Positions 20,073-29,800 of a stretch of 64,000 bases of DNA are shown piece after piece; position 1 is the first letter of the stretch; each line of letters starts with the position of its first letter. Under the pieces are notes generated by a model that was not told the DNA's origin, did no database searches, and worked only from the letters and a program-made list of their open reading frames with translations. Position numbers and translations under genes: made by a program. Origin of the DNA: Pythium myriotylum (taxonomy: Eukaryota > Oomycota > Peronosporomycetes > Pythiales > Pythiaceae); NCBI GenBank assembly GCA_023091665.1, contig JALJCQ010000014.1, forward strand, positions 248,001 to 312,000. Direction: 5' to 3'.

Positions 20073-23000
20073 ATGTCTGACTTGGAAAAACTCAAGTTCC
20101 CAGCACTTGATGTTGCTGGAACGAACTACATCGTTTGGGCACTTGAGGCGTACAACTACCTCTGTGCCGATGGTCTTGGAGCAACGGTTGACCCCGCGTT
20201 TGTCGTACCTGTTACAAGCAATGCTCAAGCAGAAGAGAGACGTCGGAATGCTGCCCGTGCTGTGTGCCTGATCCTCAGGCACTTGCACAAGGACTTGAAG
20301 TTCAACTACTTGGAAGAACAGAACCCTGCCGTGATATGGCAGAGTCTGAAGCTTCGGTTTGACACTGACCGGAAGCAAGCAATGCTGCCTTTGCTGAACG
20401 ACGAGTGGAATAAGTTGTGCTTTTACAACTTCAAGACGGTAACAGAGTACACGACAAAGCTTTATGGCATCACGAGCGAGCTGTCATGGTGTGATCGCAA
20501 GATCACTGAGTCTGAGAAGATTGAGGAGACTCTGGCGACTTTCCACCCGTCAGAACGTATCCTGGCGATGCAGTACAGACGCATGAACCATGACACCTTC
20601 GACAAGCTTGTTGCTGTGCTGTTGCTCGACGAGAAGCACGGCTTGCTGCTCCAACGCAATCATGATGAGCGCCGCTTGCCCCCAACACCTGGTTCCACAC
20701 CCGAAGTGAACTATGGTGATGCTGGTGGACAGAACCAGCAGAAGCAAAAGCGCGGAGGCAAGAAGCAGTGGAAAGGACGGCACGGCAAGCGTGGTGGCTA
20801 TCGGAACGCCAAGCCCCATGCGAGGAACGGACGCAAGGTGACATCACAGAAGGACGCATGCCACAAGTGCGGGCTGTTCGGACACTGGGCCAAACAGTGC
20901 AATACGCCTGCATTCCACTGTAAGTTGTATCAACAGTCTCAGCATGCAAAGTCCACTGACAGTACAAAAGGCAAGAAGACAGTCTCCGGCAAGAGAGTCT
21001 CGTTCATGTCCGACTTCTCCGATGACAGTGAAAGCGAATCGCACTGTGTTGAGAGCTTCGTTAGCGTAGTCGCTGAAGGGGGAGATGGGGCCTTGTGTCT
21101 CATCGACTCCGCTACGACGCATGTTATACTCAACGAAAAACAGTTCTTTGACAGTCTTGATCCCTCTCTAGCACCGAGTAGCGTTACGACTGTGGGTGGA
21201 TCGAGTCCGATCGCGAAGGCAGCTGGACACGCCCGCATTGCTTTGCCGAATGGCACTGTGATTGACGTCCAAAGGGCTGTGTACGCGCCAGCATCCCCTC
21301 GTAACTTGCTCAGCTTCCATGATCTGCGGAAGAATGGCCTCCACATCCACACAGCGACCTCGTCGGATGGAGCAGAGTGTCTAAGGCTAGTGGGCAAGGA
21401 CGGAAATGTGATGGAGGAGTGCTCACAGGCTGGCAATGGCCTATACTTCTCGCACATCAAACCCACGTCTTCGCTCAACGCCACCTACCTTGCAGAAGTG
21501 CCTTCACGCGCCGACAAGGATGCGTTGCTGTTATGGCATGATCGCATGGGCCATCCAGGACGAGGAATGTTGAAGAAGATTACCAAGGCCGTTCGGGGCA
21601 TACCTTTGAGTGCTCTTAGTATCCCAAGGCGTCTCCCTCGGGTCTGCCCGCCTTGCACGATGGGGAAGCTTCCGAACAAGAAGAAGAATTCGTTCTCCAG
21701 CGAGAAGTTCAAGCCTCACAGCCACTTCGAGACCCTCGTGAGCGACGTGTGTGGGCCCATCTCGCCACCCTCAGGACCATTCAGCTACTATATGGTGGTG
21801 AAGGACACATCGGCGCGCTTCTCCAAGGTACAACTCCTCACTTCCAAGAACGAGGTGATGCCAAAGCTGCTTATCGCCATCATCCAGCTGAAGGCACAGT
21901 CCCCAAGCCACCCCATCAGGAACGTCCGCGTCGATAATGCCTCGGAGTATGTCTCGAAGTCATTTCAAGAGTTCTGCGCCTCGTCCGGCATAACCTTGGA
22001 GACCTCTGTACCCTACGCACACAACACGAACGCTGAGAATTTCGTGAAGCTTGTGCAGATGGTAGCTCGCCCCCTACTCCTTCGTTCAAATTTACCTCTG
22101 TCGTGTTGGGGACATGCTGTACTCCATGCTGGCGACCTTCTCCTGTACAGACCGTCAGCTGAGAATGTTCTGTCACCGTACGAACTTGCGCATGGCTTCT
22201 CGCCGTCTGTCGCACACCTGAGGATCTTTGGCTGCGCGGTGTATGTGCCCATACCGCCTCACCAAAAGTCTAAGTTCGGACCGAAACGACAACTTGGAAT
22301 CTATGTTGGCTTTCAGTCGCCATCTATCATCCGGTATCTAAGTCCCGAGACTGGTGACTTGTTCGTCGCTCACATCACTATGTGTGAGTTTGATGAGTCT
22401 ACATTCCCAAAGCTGGGAAGCACTGAGGATGATGACAGCCGCGATCAGTTCGACTTCGATCAGTCACGCACGAAGGAGTCCCACCGTGACCCATACACCA
22501 ATCAGGGGGAGAAGGATGTGCGTCGAATCCTACATCTCCACCGTATTGCGCAGAACGCTCCAGATGCCTTCGCGGCTACTGAGCGCGTAACGAGATCGTC
22601 GGTCAACGAAGCAACCAACTACCCAGCACCAGTAGCTGTCGATCCAACCCCAGCTACTGTGGTGGCGCCACAAAACAATAAACGTGGTCGCCCCAAAGGT
22701 GCCAAAGACCTTGTGCCGCGGAAGCGTCGGACCAGAGCCGAGCTTCATGGTAGCGCAGTTGCTGTTGAGCCTCCTGCTGAGTCACACCCCGATGTCCATA
22801 CTGGTGCGTCGGTGGATACGCTTGCAGAGGCCAACTTGAGTACGTTCCTTACTCTCAAGGATCAGGATGACGACCCAACGACAATTGAAGATTGTCGAGC
22901 ATCGCCCGATTGGCCACAGTGGAAGGCTGCAATCAAGGTTGAGCTCCAATCGTTGCTGAATCGCAAAGTGTTTGGTAGTGTGCAAGAATGCCCTCCAAGT

Positions 23001-24485
23001 CATAAGCCGATTGGGTGCAGATGGGTCTTCAACCGGAAACGAGACCAAACAGGCAAAGTAGTTCGCTATAAGGCGCGCCTGGTTGCACAAGGATTCACGC
23101 AACGGTTCGGCATCGATTACTCAGACACGTATTCGCCAGTCATGACCATGACAACCCTTCGTTGGTTGTTAGCGTTCGCTGCCAGGAACGACATGAAAGT
23201 GAAGCAAGCAGACATTGAGACTGCCTACTTGTATGGAGTCATTGACGTCGAGCTCTACATGAGAGTGCCCGAGGGTTTACGTGTTGAGGGGGAGGAGTCG
23301 CTGAGGCTCCCATGTGTTCGGATACACAAGTCTCTCTATGGGTTGAAGCAAGCTGGCAGAATTTGGTACTTGCACTTTTCGCAGTACTTAGAGAAGTGTG
23401 GTTTTCAGACGCACGAGTGCTCCCCATGCTTGTTCGTCAAGCGAAGCGGCGCCGAGATCGCCATTATTGGGATCTATGTCGATGACATCGTCATGGTGGG
23501 CTCTGACGCGGCAGTAGAAGCTGTGATGACAGCATTGAAGGCCGAGTTCAAGGTGAAGGACCTTGGTCTACTCTCATTCTGTCTGGGGTTGCAGATCCAC
23601 CAGAACCCGAAAGGGATTATGTTGCATCAAGCAACGCACATTGCGAAGCTGCTGGAGCGCTTCAGCATGGGGGAGGTCTCAAGAGCCGCTAAGACTCCCA
23701 TGGTGGTGCGCAGCTTGAAGCCAGAGAGTGACGTATACGGCCCAAGACGCGGCAGTGAAGAAGTCCTTGGCGAGAAGTATCCGTACAGAGAGGCCATCGG
23801 CGCGCTCTTGTACCTTGCCAACTGCTCGCGCCTAGATATCGCTTTCGCAGTTAGCGTGCTTGCACGCTATTCATCTGAACCCACCAAGAGACATTGGTCT
23901 GGCGTAAAGCAACTGATGAGATATCTGGCTAAGACCAAGGACTACGGTTTGTTGTATCGCAGAGGAGAACTTGCTCGTGATGTTTCCCTGTTGACTACTG
24001 ACGACATTTATGGTTATGCCGATGCTGGTTATATGTCAGATCCACACAAGGCTCGTTCTCAGTCTGGCTACGTGTTCGTGTCTGCCGGAGCCGCGATTTC
24101 ATGGAAGTCGACGAAGCAAACAATCGCCGCAACATCGACAAACCAGTCTGAGATCATTGCACTCTACGAAGCATGCCGCGAATGTGTCTGGATCAGACTC
24201 TTTGTCAAGTTTATCCGCAAAGGACTTGGCATCACCAATGAGCTGCCACCCATCGCCAGGGTAAGACAACAATGCATGTATCGCCCAAGTCCAACAAGGG
24301 TATATCAAGAGCGATCGGACGAAGCATATCGACCCCAAGTTCTTCTTCATGCACGAGCTCCAAGGCAAGCAACTCGAGGTCAAGAGGATCCCATCGGACA
24401 AGAACATTGCAGACCTCTTCACCAAGTCTCTCGGAAGCACCAAGCATTGGGATCTCGTCCGCGGTCTTGGCATGGTGGAGCTTAA
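20073..24485 (+). CDS. Copia gag-pol polyprotein
   Basis: 1,470 codons. The gag region is of the UBN2 type, followed by a basic segment and a CCHC zinc knuckle (CHKCGLFGHWAKQC). The aspartic protease has its DSATT active site. The integrase has the HHCC zinc region (HDRMGH...CPPC) and catalytic residues in DVCGP, RVDNASEY and the AENF segment. The RT is marked by YKARLVAQGFTQ, DIETAYLYG and YVDDIVMVG. RNase H begins at GYADAGY and continues through AISWKSTKQ and SEIIALYEACRE. Near 24250-24268 the frame shifts: another frame encodes the conserved C-terminus up to a TAG at 24487-24489, while this one ends at 24485 in unrelated sequence. The RNase H end is therefore broken. Confidence 0.92.
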   Translation: MSDLEKLKFPALDVAGTNYIVWALEAYNYLCADGLGATVDPAFVVPVTSNAQAEERRRNAARAVCLILRHLHKDLKFNYLEEQNPAVIWQSLKLRFDTDRKQAMLPLLNDEWNKLCFYNFKTVTEYTTKLYGITSELSWCDRKITESEKIEETLATFHPSERILAMQYRRMNHDTFDKLVAVLLLDEKHGLLLQRNHDERRLPPTPGSTPEVNYGDAGGQNQQKQKRGGKKQWKGRHGKRGGYRNAKPHARNGRKVTSQKDACHKCGLFGHWAKQCNTPAFHCKLYQQSQHAKSTDSTKGKKTVSGKRVSFMSDFSDDSESESHCVESFVSVVAEGGDGALCLIDSATTHVILNEKQFFDSLDPSLAPSSVTTVGGSSPIAKAAGHARIALPNGTVIDVQRAVYAPASPRNLLSFHDLRKNGLHIHTATSSDGAECLRLVGKDGNVMEECSQAGNGLYFSHIKPTSSLNATYLAEVPSRADKDALLLWHDRMGHPGRGMLKKITKAVRGIPLSALSIPRRLPRVCPPCTMGKLPNKKKNSFSSEKFKPHSHFETLVSDVCGPISPPSGPFSYYMVVKDTSARFSKVQLLTSKNEVMPKLLIAIIQLKAQSPSHPIRNVRVDNASEYVSKSFQEFCASSGITLETSVPYAHNTNAENFVKLVQMVARPLLLRSNLPLSCWGHAVLHAGDLLLYRPSAENVLSPYELAHGFSPSVAHLRIFGCAVYVPIPPHQKSKFGPKRQLGIYVGFQSPSIIRYLSPETGDLFVAHITMCEFDESTFPKLGSTEDDDSRDQFDFDQSRTKESHRDPYTNQGEKDVRRILHLHRIAQNAPDAFAATERVTRSSVNEATNYPAPVAVDPTPATVVAPQNNKRGRPKGAKDLVPRKRRTRAELHGSAVAVEPPAESHPDVHTGASVDTLAEANLSTFLTLKDQDDDPTTIEDCRASPDWPQWKAAIKVELQSLLNRKVFGSVQECPPSHKPIGCRWVFNRKRDQTGKVVRYKARLVAQGFTQRFGIDYSDTYSPVMTMTTLRWLLAFAARNDMKVKQADIETAYLYGVIDVELYMRVPEGLRVEGEESLRLPCVRIHKSLYGLKQAGRIWYLHFSQYLEKCGFQTHECSPCLFVKRSGAEIAIIGIYVDDIVMVGSDAAVEAVMTALKAEFKVKDLGLLSFCLGLQIHQNPKGIMLHQATHIAKLLERFSMGEVSRAAKTPMVVRSLKPESDVYGPRRGSEEVLGEKYPYREAIGALLYLANCSRLDIAFAVSVLARYSSEPTKRHWSGVKQLMRYLAKTKDYGLLYRRGELARDVSLLTTDDIYGYADAGYMSDPHKARSQSGYVFVSAGAAISWKSTKQTIAATSTNQSEIIALYEACRECVWIRLFVKFIRKGLGITNELPPIARVRQQCMYRPSPTRVYQERSDEAYRPQVLLHARAPRQATRGQEDPIGQEHCRPLHQVSRKHQALGSRPRSWHGGA

Positions 24486-24587
24486 GTAGGAAGCTGGTTT
24501 TTACCCTCACCACATGCTCGCATGTCGGGGAGTTTTTCCCAGCATAGGATACATACGTAGGAAAGAGAGGGATGTAGGATCGCTGCG

Positions 24588-24598
24588 CTGAGGGGGAG
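24588..24598 (+). other. Copia polypurine tract
   Basis: GAGGGGGAG lies directly before the 3' LTR, the expected site of plus-strand priming. Confidence 0.6.
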
Positions 24599-24924
24599 TG
24601 AGACAGTTCCTCCATGTTTACTCTATGTTTACATGTGATTCCTGGGAATCAGTTGCCGGCGCGTCACCAAGGATTGTGAGCGCCGGGCAATGACGGACGC
24701 CGCCACAAATGATGGCTGCCACCACGATTGATGGGTGAATAAATCCAGGCCATGTAGGACACAGAACTCTGCAGCGCTAGCTCCCTACACCCACCATTTT
24801 CATCCCAGGAAATATAGCTCATTCGGTCTTCTACCATCTACTACTCAAGTCAACTCGCCCCTCCTAAGTCAACCTCGGCCTCGCCTAAGTCCACCCTCGG
24901 TCCCGGCTAAGTCAACCCGTCTCA
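24599..24924 (+). repeat. Copia 3' LTR
   Basis: 326 bp, same ends as the 5' LTR. It is preceded by a purine-rich tract and followed by AGTTG. Confidence 0.93.
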
Positions 24925-25466
24925 AGTTGTAAATTGTATTGGAGGTGATGATTAATAGCAGTATACGGGAACTTGAAGGTAGGTAGCTGTCCATTCTCCC
25001 TAGGACTGGCGGCAACCTTCAAGTTCCTACAGCTTTGTGTTGTGCAAGATACACGTTGAAGGGAACGATGCTGCAAGCAGCACCTCCGCATGACCAAATT
25101 TTCTAGATTTCACGTTGGTAGTTTCCAATGGTTAGCCGAATAGTGAGGAGATCATAAGGAAGCTGTTTCTTTTCTTCTAGATTTTTGTCGTGTCTTCCAA
25201 GACACAGTTCTCTGTCGAGTGTATGCAGGGTGCGTAGATTTGAGGCTACATCGTGGGCGCCTTCCGCCCCGATGATGTTGGTCACGGTTTTGTTCTGCAG
25301 GTCAAGAACGACAACTTTTTGGTCCATGAGGATGGCATTGTTCAAGAAGTCGAAGAGTATGGGCAGTGGATAGATGAGATGCGATTCGTACGCCAGGTGA
25401 CGTTCGTCTGACACCACCGACCCAGCACCAAACACCAGAGCAATACATATCTCGTAAAACTTCGTT

Positions 25467-25631
25467 TCAATGCATCGTCTTGACATTGTGCTCGTACGTA
25501 CTCAATACAAACCGAACGTACCAGAAATAAATGGCAGCGATTCCAGCCGTTCCGGTCGCAAGAACGGGGAGGAACGCGCGGCTTGGACGCGCAGCGCCAC
25601 ACGGCACGAGGAGGTTGTAGATGTGGTGTGT
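25467..25631 (-). CDS. Possible last exon of a small one-TM protein
   Basis: A 54-codon frame follows a possible splice acceptor (TTCTATAG at 25632-25637) and ends in TGA. It encodes one clear hydrophobic segment (FLPVLATGTAGIAAIYFWY) then a short charged tail (STYEHNVKTMH). This is the style of small mitochondrial inner-membrane proteins, but I do not recognise it, and no convincing upstream exon in the right phase was found. Confidence 0.25.
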   Translation of the reverse strand, partial: THHIYNLLVPCGAARPSRAFLPVLATGTAGIAAIYFWYVRFVLSTYEHNVKTMH

Positions 25632-25832
25632 CTATAGAAGCATGCAGAAAAGTCATTGGATCAGTTGATGTGTAAGTGTTGGGCATGTCTACTCGACCTT
25701 CACGTATCTGTTCTTGTGTCTGAGAATTCAAGTCTGAGTGAGAAGTGAGCAACCACTCAGCAGTTACGTTGCAGTAAGTATTGAAGTTGCAGGAGTCATT
25801 CAAGACGCATCAAACGCGTTCTTGCTGCCTAT

Positions 25833-26040
25833 CGTAGTTCTTTGAACTACGAACATAAAACGAACGAGGCAAGACGACCGGAGGCGGCGGGGGCCCCTTC
25901 CCCGAAGGGGGTGATTGCGGAGGGCGCGCGTAGCGCCCCGGAGCAACACGGGGTCCGCGCCGCAGGTCGCTCTGCCGGAGTGGGTCCTAGCACGCCGACG
26001 ACCAGTCGTTAGATTCTTTTTTCCGCGAGCGCAGCGAGCG
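25833..26040. repeat. GC-rich cluster of short palindromes
   Basis: Consecutive perfect stems are at 25833-25851 (8 bp), 25894-25910 (7 bp) and 25922-25938 (6 bp), followed by a direct repeat of GCGAGCG (about 26022-26040). The block is markedly more GC-rich than both sides. No protein or RNA family was recognised. Confidence 0.5.
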
Positions 26041-26341
26041 TCACACGCTTTCGAACACAACGTAAGAATTCCGTACTTATGCTTCACCTGATGCCACTTT
26101 TCGAACCCAAAATTCGGCAAAACATGTTGACTTTTGTAAGAGCACGTTTTTTAACCTCCGGACAGATAAGTAGAGAGAGCCCTGGCAGCAATATCAATCC
26201 GAGATCTGTATGTGAGATCATATCACTGATAACGTTACGCGAAAACTTTCCGCATATCAGTGAACAGATCGCTCAATCAGTACAAGATCGTATATTTACG
26301 CTCTTATACCGAGCCTGAACCCAGTTGCGGAACGAGTACCC

Positions 26342-26394
26342 GCTTCTGCAACAATAGGGGAACTGTGTCTCGATCACGTTCTTTCCTGCAAAGC
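26342..26394 (+). pseudogene. Relic of the unrecognised family (copy D)
   Basis: About 50 bp match copy B around 9408-9460 (shared run AACTGTGTCTCGATCA, then GTTCTT and GCAAAGCTG). The match ends where LINE sequence begins, so a further family copy was probably present and then lost around the LINE insertion. Confidence 0.5.
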
Positions 26395-26829
26395 TGTGTG
26401 TGTGAAGGTGAAGTCTATTGAGCGCATTAAGTGTACTCTAATATCTGGGGCCCTGTGCCAACTCCTGTACTTTACCATGGGTCAACCTGGCTGGCAAGCC
26501 AGGGCTGTAAGTCGGAGAGCGTGAGCCGTGGTAAGTCTGCGTGGCAGGCTTGACCAGTGGGATGATGGGCGGTACTGGATTGTTCAGTGGCCATCGCGTG
26601 GGTTGCTAGAGCTCTCACCGTGGTGTTGTGAGCTCGGGGCTGGTGGCGCCAGTGTCGCACTCCGATGATGTCGGCTAGGCGGCGGGCTGTGTGATAGAGC
26701 CTGCGTAGAGCGTCATTTTTGGGCGGTTTGTAGTCTCGTAGTTGACGTAAGATGAGTGCACTGTCTCCAATGACGGTGAGTCCGTGCCATCCGTTCGTCT
26801 CCGCTGCCCTTAGGCCGTCGATAAGCCCT
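26395..26829 (-). mobile_element. Old LINE, 3' part (minus strand)
   Basis: The minus strand encodes the end of an RNase H-like domain (LTVIGDSALILRQL, then HNTTVRALATHAM, ending LASQVDP) and a 3' tail related to the tail of the younger LINE (shared GCGCTCAATAGACTTCA). It continues the protein of 31265-32377; the two were separated by the younger LINE. Confidence 0.8.
26816..26829. repeat. Left 14-bp target duplication of the young LINE
   Basis: CGTCGATAAGCCCT is repeated exactly at 31251-31264. Confidence 0.85.
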
Positions 26830-29800
26830 TCACCCACCACACGTTCATGTACACAGTGAGAGCTGACCGTGTAGCCACCGCACGACTCGATCGCTGGTAT
26901 CTGTCCACGACTCATTACCGCAGGCTTCGTCGACTCGTCACGACGGCACCCTACTGCAGAACGGATCACGATGCGGTCATTGTTCAACTCACTGACGTCC
27001 CCTCGAGCGAGCGACGCGTCGGAAAGCAACCGCCGAGGTTGCGCTACCCACTCCCTGACTGCGCTCGCGAGGCGATCCATGACGTGGGTGAGAACATCTT
27101 AGAGACAGTCGGGTCGACGCTGACCAGGCTCCCGGCGGATCAGTCGGCACCAGGCTGGGACTCCATGAAAATCCAGCTGCGCCGAGATAGTTTAGTTGCG
27201 CTTCGAACTCAGCAAAAGCTCGCAACACGACGATATCGACAACAAAAGAAAAGACTCGCCGACGCGCTGCGTGATGCCAAGCGCGAAGCTAATGCTCGAC
27301 TGCGAACGGTCACAGCCAGCGTGGACGACATCACTCAGGCGATGTCGGTCCTCTCGCTTGATCCAGCGGCACGATACCGAGCGCTCAGGAGGGACCTTAT
27401 TCGACTCCAGACTACTCGATCGTTAAGAACTCGACGGGCACGCAATGCCTCACACGCAGGTCGTGCGCACGAATCAATGCGAGCCTTCTTCCGGTGTATC
27501 TCGGTCAAGCTCATCCGGCGACAAGGAGCCGCATTACCGAAGCGACCAGGCTCCATCCTGGGTACCGCAGATTTGGTTGGAGGTGACTGGCTCCCTATCG
27601 TCCAGAAACCCCCATGTGACCCGCGCGCTCAAGACAAGGTCTTTGGCATGCTCCCACCTAAGCAGACCTGCGTCGATCCCGCGCTGGATGACCACCTGTT
27701 CACCACGGAAGTGGTCGTCAAGGCGATCAGGGCGTGTCCACGCGGTAAAGCAAGCGGTCCGGACAGCCTCCCGAACGATTGGTACAAGGATCACATCGAC
27801 ACCGTGGCTCCCATTCTCGCGCAGTTGTTCGATCAATGGTACAAGGAGAACATCTTACCCAGTAGCTTTAAAGCCGCGTCTGTGTGCTGCTTGCCAAAAA
27901 AAAGCCAGCCGCAGACTGGGTTGGACTTCCGGCCGATCGCCCTCCTAAACACCGACTACAAGATCTACGCTAAGATTCTGCTCACTCGCATCCGAACTTA
28001 TGTGCCGGCAATGGTCTCCTCCACCCAATACGGCTTCGTCAAAGGGCGACAAGTTCATGATGCCATTGACGTCTGGTCCGCGCTCCAACGGCGTGCGGTG
28101 GATCAGCAGCTTCCACGAGATGCGCTGGCGGTCTTGCTCGACTTTGCCAAAGCTTATGACTCACTCGACCGGGCCTTCCTGACGCGTGCTCTACGTCGGC
28201 ATGGGCTGCCTGCACCCATGATACTCGCCATCGAACAAATGCACCTGGGTACAACTGCGGCCTTCGTTGTAGATGGCCAAGTCTCCACCACGCTCGATGT
28301 CACGACTGGCATACGACAGGGATGCCCTCTGGCACCAACGCTGTTTGTGCTCGCTGTCGATGTGTTTTATGATCTGGTCAACGCAACTACTGAGCTACCG
28401 GGTCTCCGCCTCTCGGATGATGTCTCGGTTCCGATTGTCGGCTTTGCGGACGATACCAGTGTTTACCTCCGGTCGTCGGCGGAGCTGCCTGCACTCCTAG
28501 CAGTGCTAGCTGACTTTGGGGACGCCTCGGGACTCCGAGTCAATGTTGATAAGAGCACCGCGGTTTTTCTCTCTCCGGCGGGCTGGGCAGCTCGTCGAGA
28601 TGATCACGAATTCCCTGTGGCGTACCTGACTCAACACGTGCGTTATCTGGGGGCACAGATCTCTACGGAACCGAACGGGAATCATGTTTGGGACGTCACG
28701 CTCCAGCAGCTGCGCACACGGCTCCATCTGGCCGAAGTCAAGACAACAGATATACTCCAGCGGATACAGGTCTGTCAAGCAGTGATTTTGCCTAAAATCC
28801 TCTTCGTAGCGCGGCACACATGGCCGACGGCAGACCTGGTGGCGCGAATGCAAGACTTCATCAACACGTACGCATGGCATGGCTCATTACATCGCAGTGA
28901 ACGTACAGGACGTGCCTGGCTGAATGAAGCGACGGCGGCCGCAGAGCGTCAACATGGAGGCCTTCAACTTCCATCAGTTCGGGATGCTCTACTCATCATG
29001 GGCGCCTCAACGCTCCAGCGCTGGTACTCGGCGAAAGATCCAGTCGCTAAGGCTGTCGGTGCAGTAATGGCGGCGACGACCGCACTCCCTGCGGCATCAC
29101 ACATCGCCGCGGGCCGCGGGCCGACACCAGATCCAAAGATGGCAGCTACCCTGGCGGCGACCGGGTATTCGGTGCTCAGATGTGCAACCGCCTACCCATG
29201 GGATGACGAGGAACGCGCCGCTGTACTCGCCCTACTTCCACAAGCCGGGCGGGCGCCCTTACGCGACGGCCGCTGGGTTAATGGGGGGTATCTCCGCGAC
29301 TACGCCGCGGTCAAAAGCGCGCTAAATGCGATTCGAGCCATCCAGCGATCTCGCGCTGGCCGACTCAACCTTCATGCCCTCTTCCAGACTCGGGTGCTAG
29401 AGACCGACCTACTGCTGCATGTCACCGGACGCGCACTCAAGGCGTCCGATCTCCCTGGCCTCCACGTTGGGAATCATACGGTCCATGATCTTCTCGAAGT
29501 GACTTGGATGAACAACACTCAGCTGCAATTTCGATTGAAAGGCTGCGAGTACCCCTACGTAGCGGCGGACAGTTTCAGACTGCTCTGTGACTCGCTCGTG
29601 TTCTCCTACCCGGATTTATTGCTCCCACACGAACCTGGGCCCCACCTCATGGAGCGAGGATGGTCGCCTGATGTGTGGTACCTTCTGCAAGGGACTCGAT
29701 TAGCTAGGCGCAGTGCAGACAACACAGTCACGGAACTCGGCGAGGTACACTCCCTACACCATGCGGAGACGATTGCGCGAAGCGCCTCGAAGCGACCTTC

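Larger units (their letters stand above)
18953..24924 (+). mobile_element. Ty1/Copia LTR retrotransposon, full length
   Basis: The 5,972-bp element has 326-bp LTRs beginning TGAGAC and ending GTCTCA. It is flanked by a perfect 5-bp duplication, AGTTG (18948-18952 and 24925-24929). Only one LTR difference was noticed (T at 19044, C in the other), so insertion was recent. The order protease, integrase, RT, RNase H marks the Copia superfamily. The 3' end of the pol frame is shifted, so this copy may not be autonomous despite its youth. Confidence 0.93.
24930..26341. other. Intergenic stretch between Copia and LINE
   Basis: No firm gene. It includes a possible small membrane-protein exon (25467-25631, minus) and a GC-rich cluster of short palindromes (25833-26040). 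A 127-codon minus frame at 25103-25486 has no recognisable motif. Confidence 0.4.

Noticed and set aside
18953..24924. Ty3/Gypsy element
   Set aside because: Integrase lies before RT, which is the Copia order.
25103..25486. 127-codon minus-strand frame
   Set aside because: No motif, and it overlaps the possible small membrane-protein exon in a different frame.
26472..27080. 202-codon minus-strand frame read as one gene
   Set aside because: It crosses the young LINE border at 26829/26830; only the part up to 26829 is LINE coding, the rest is antisense of the young LINE.
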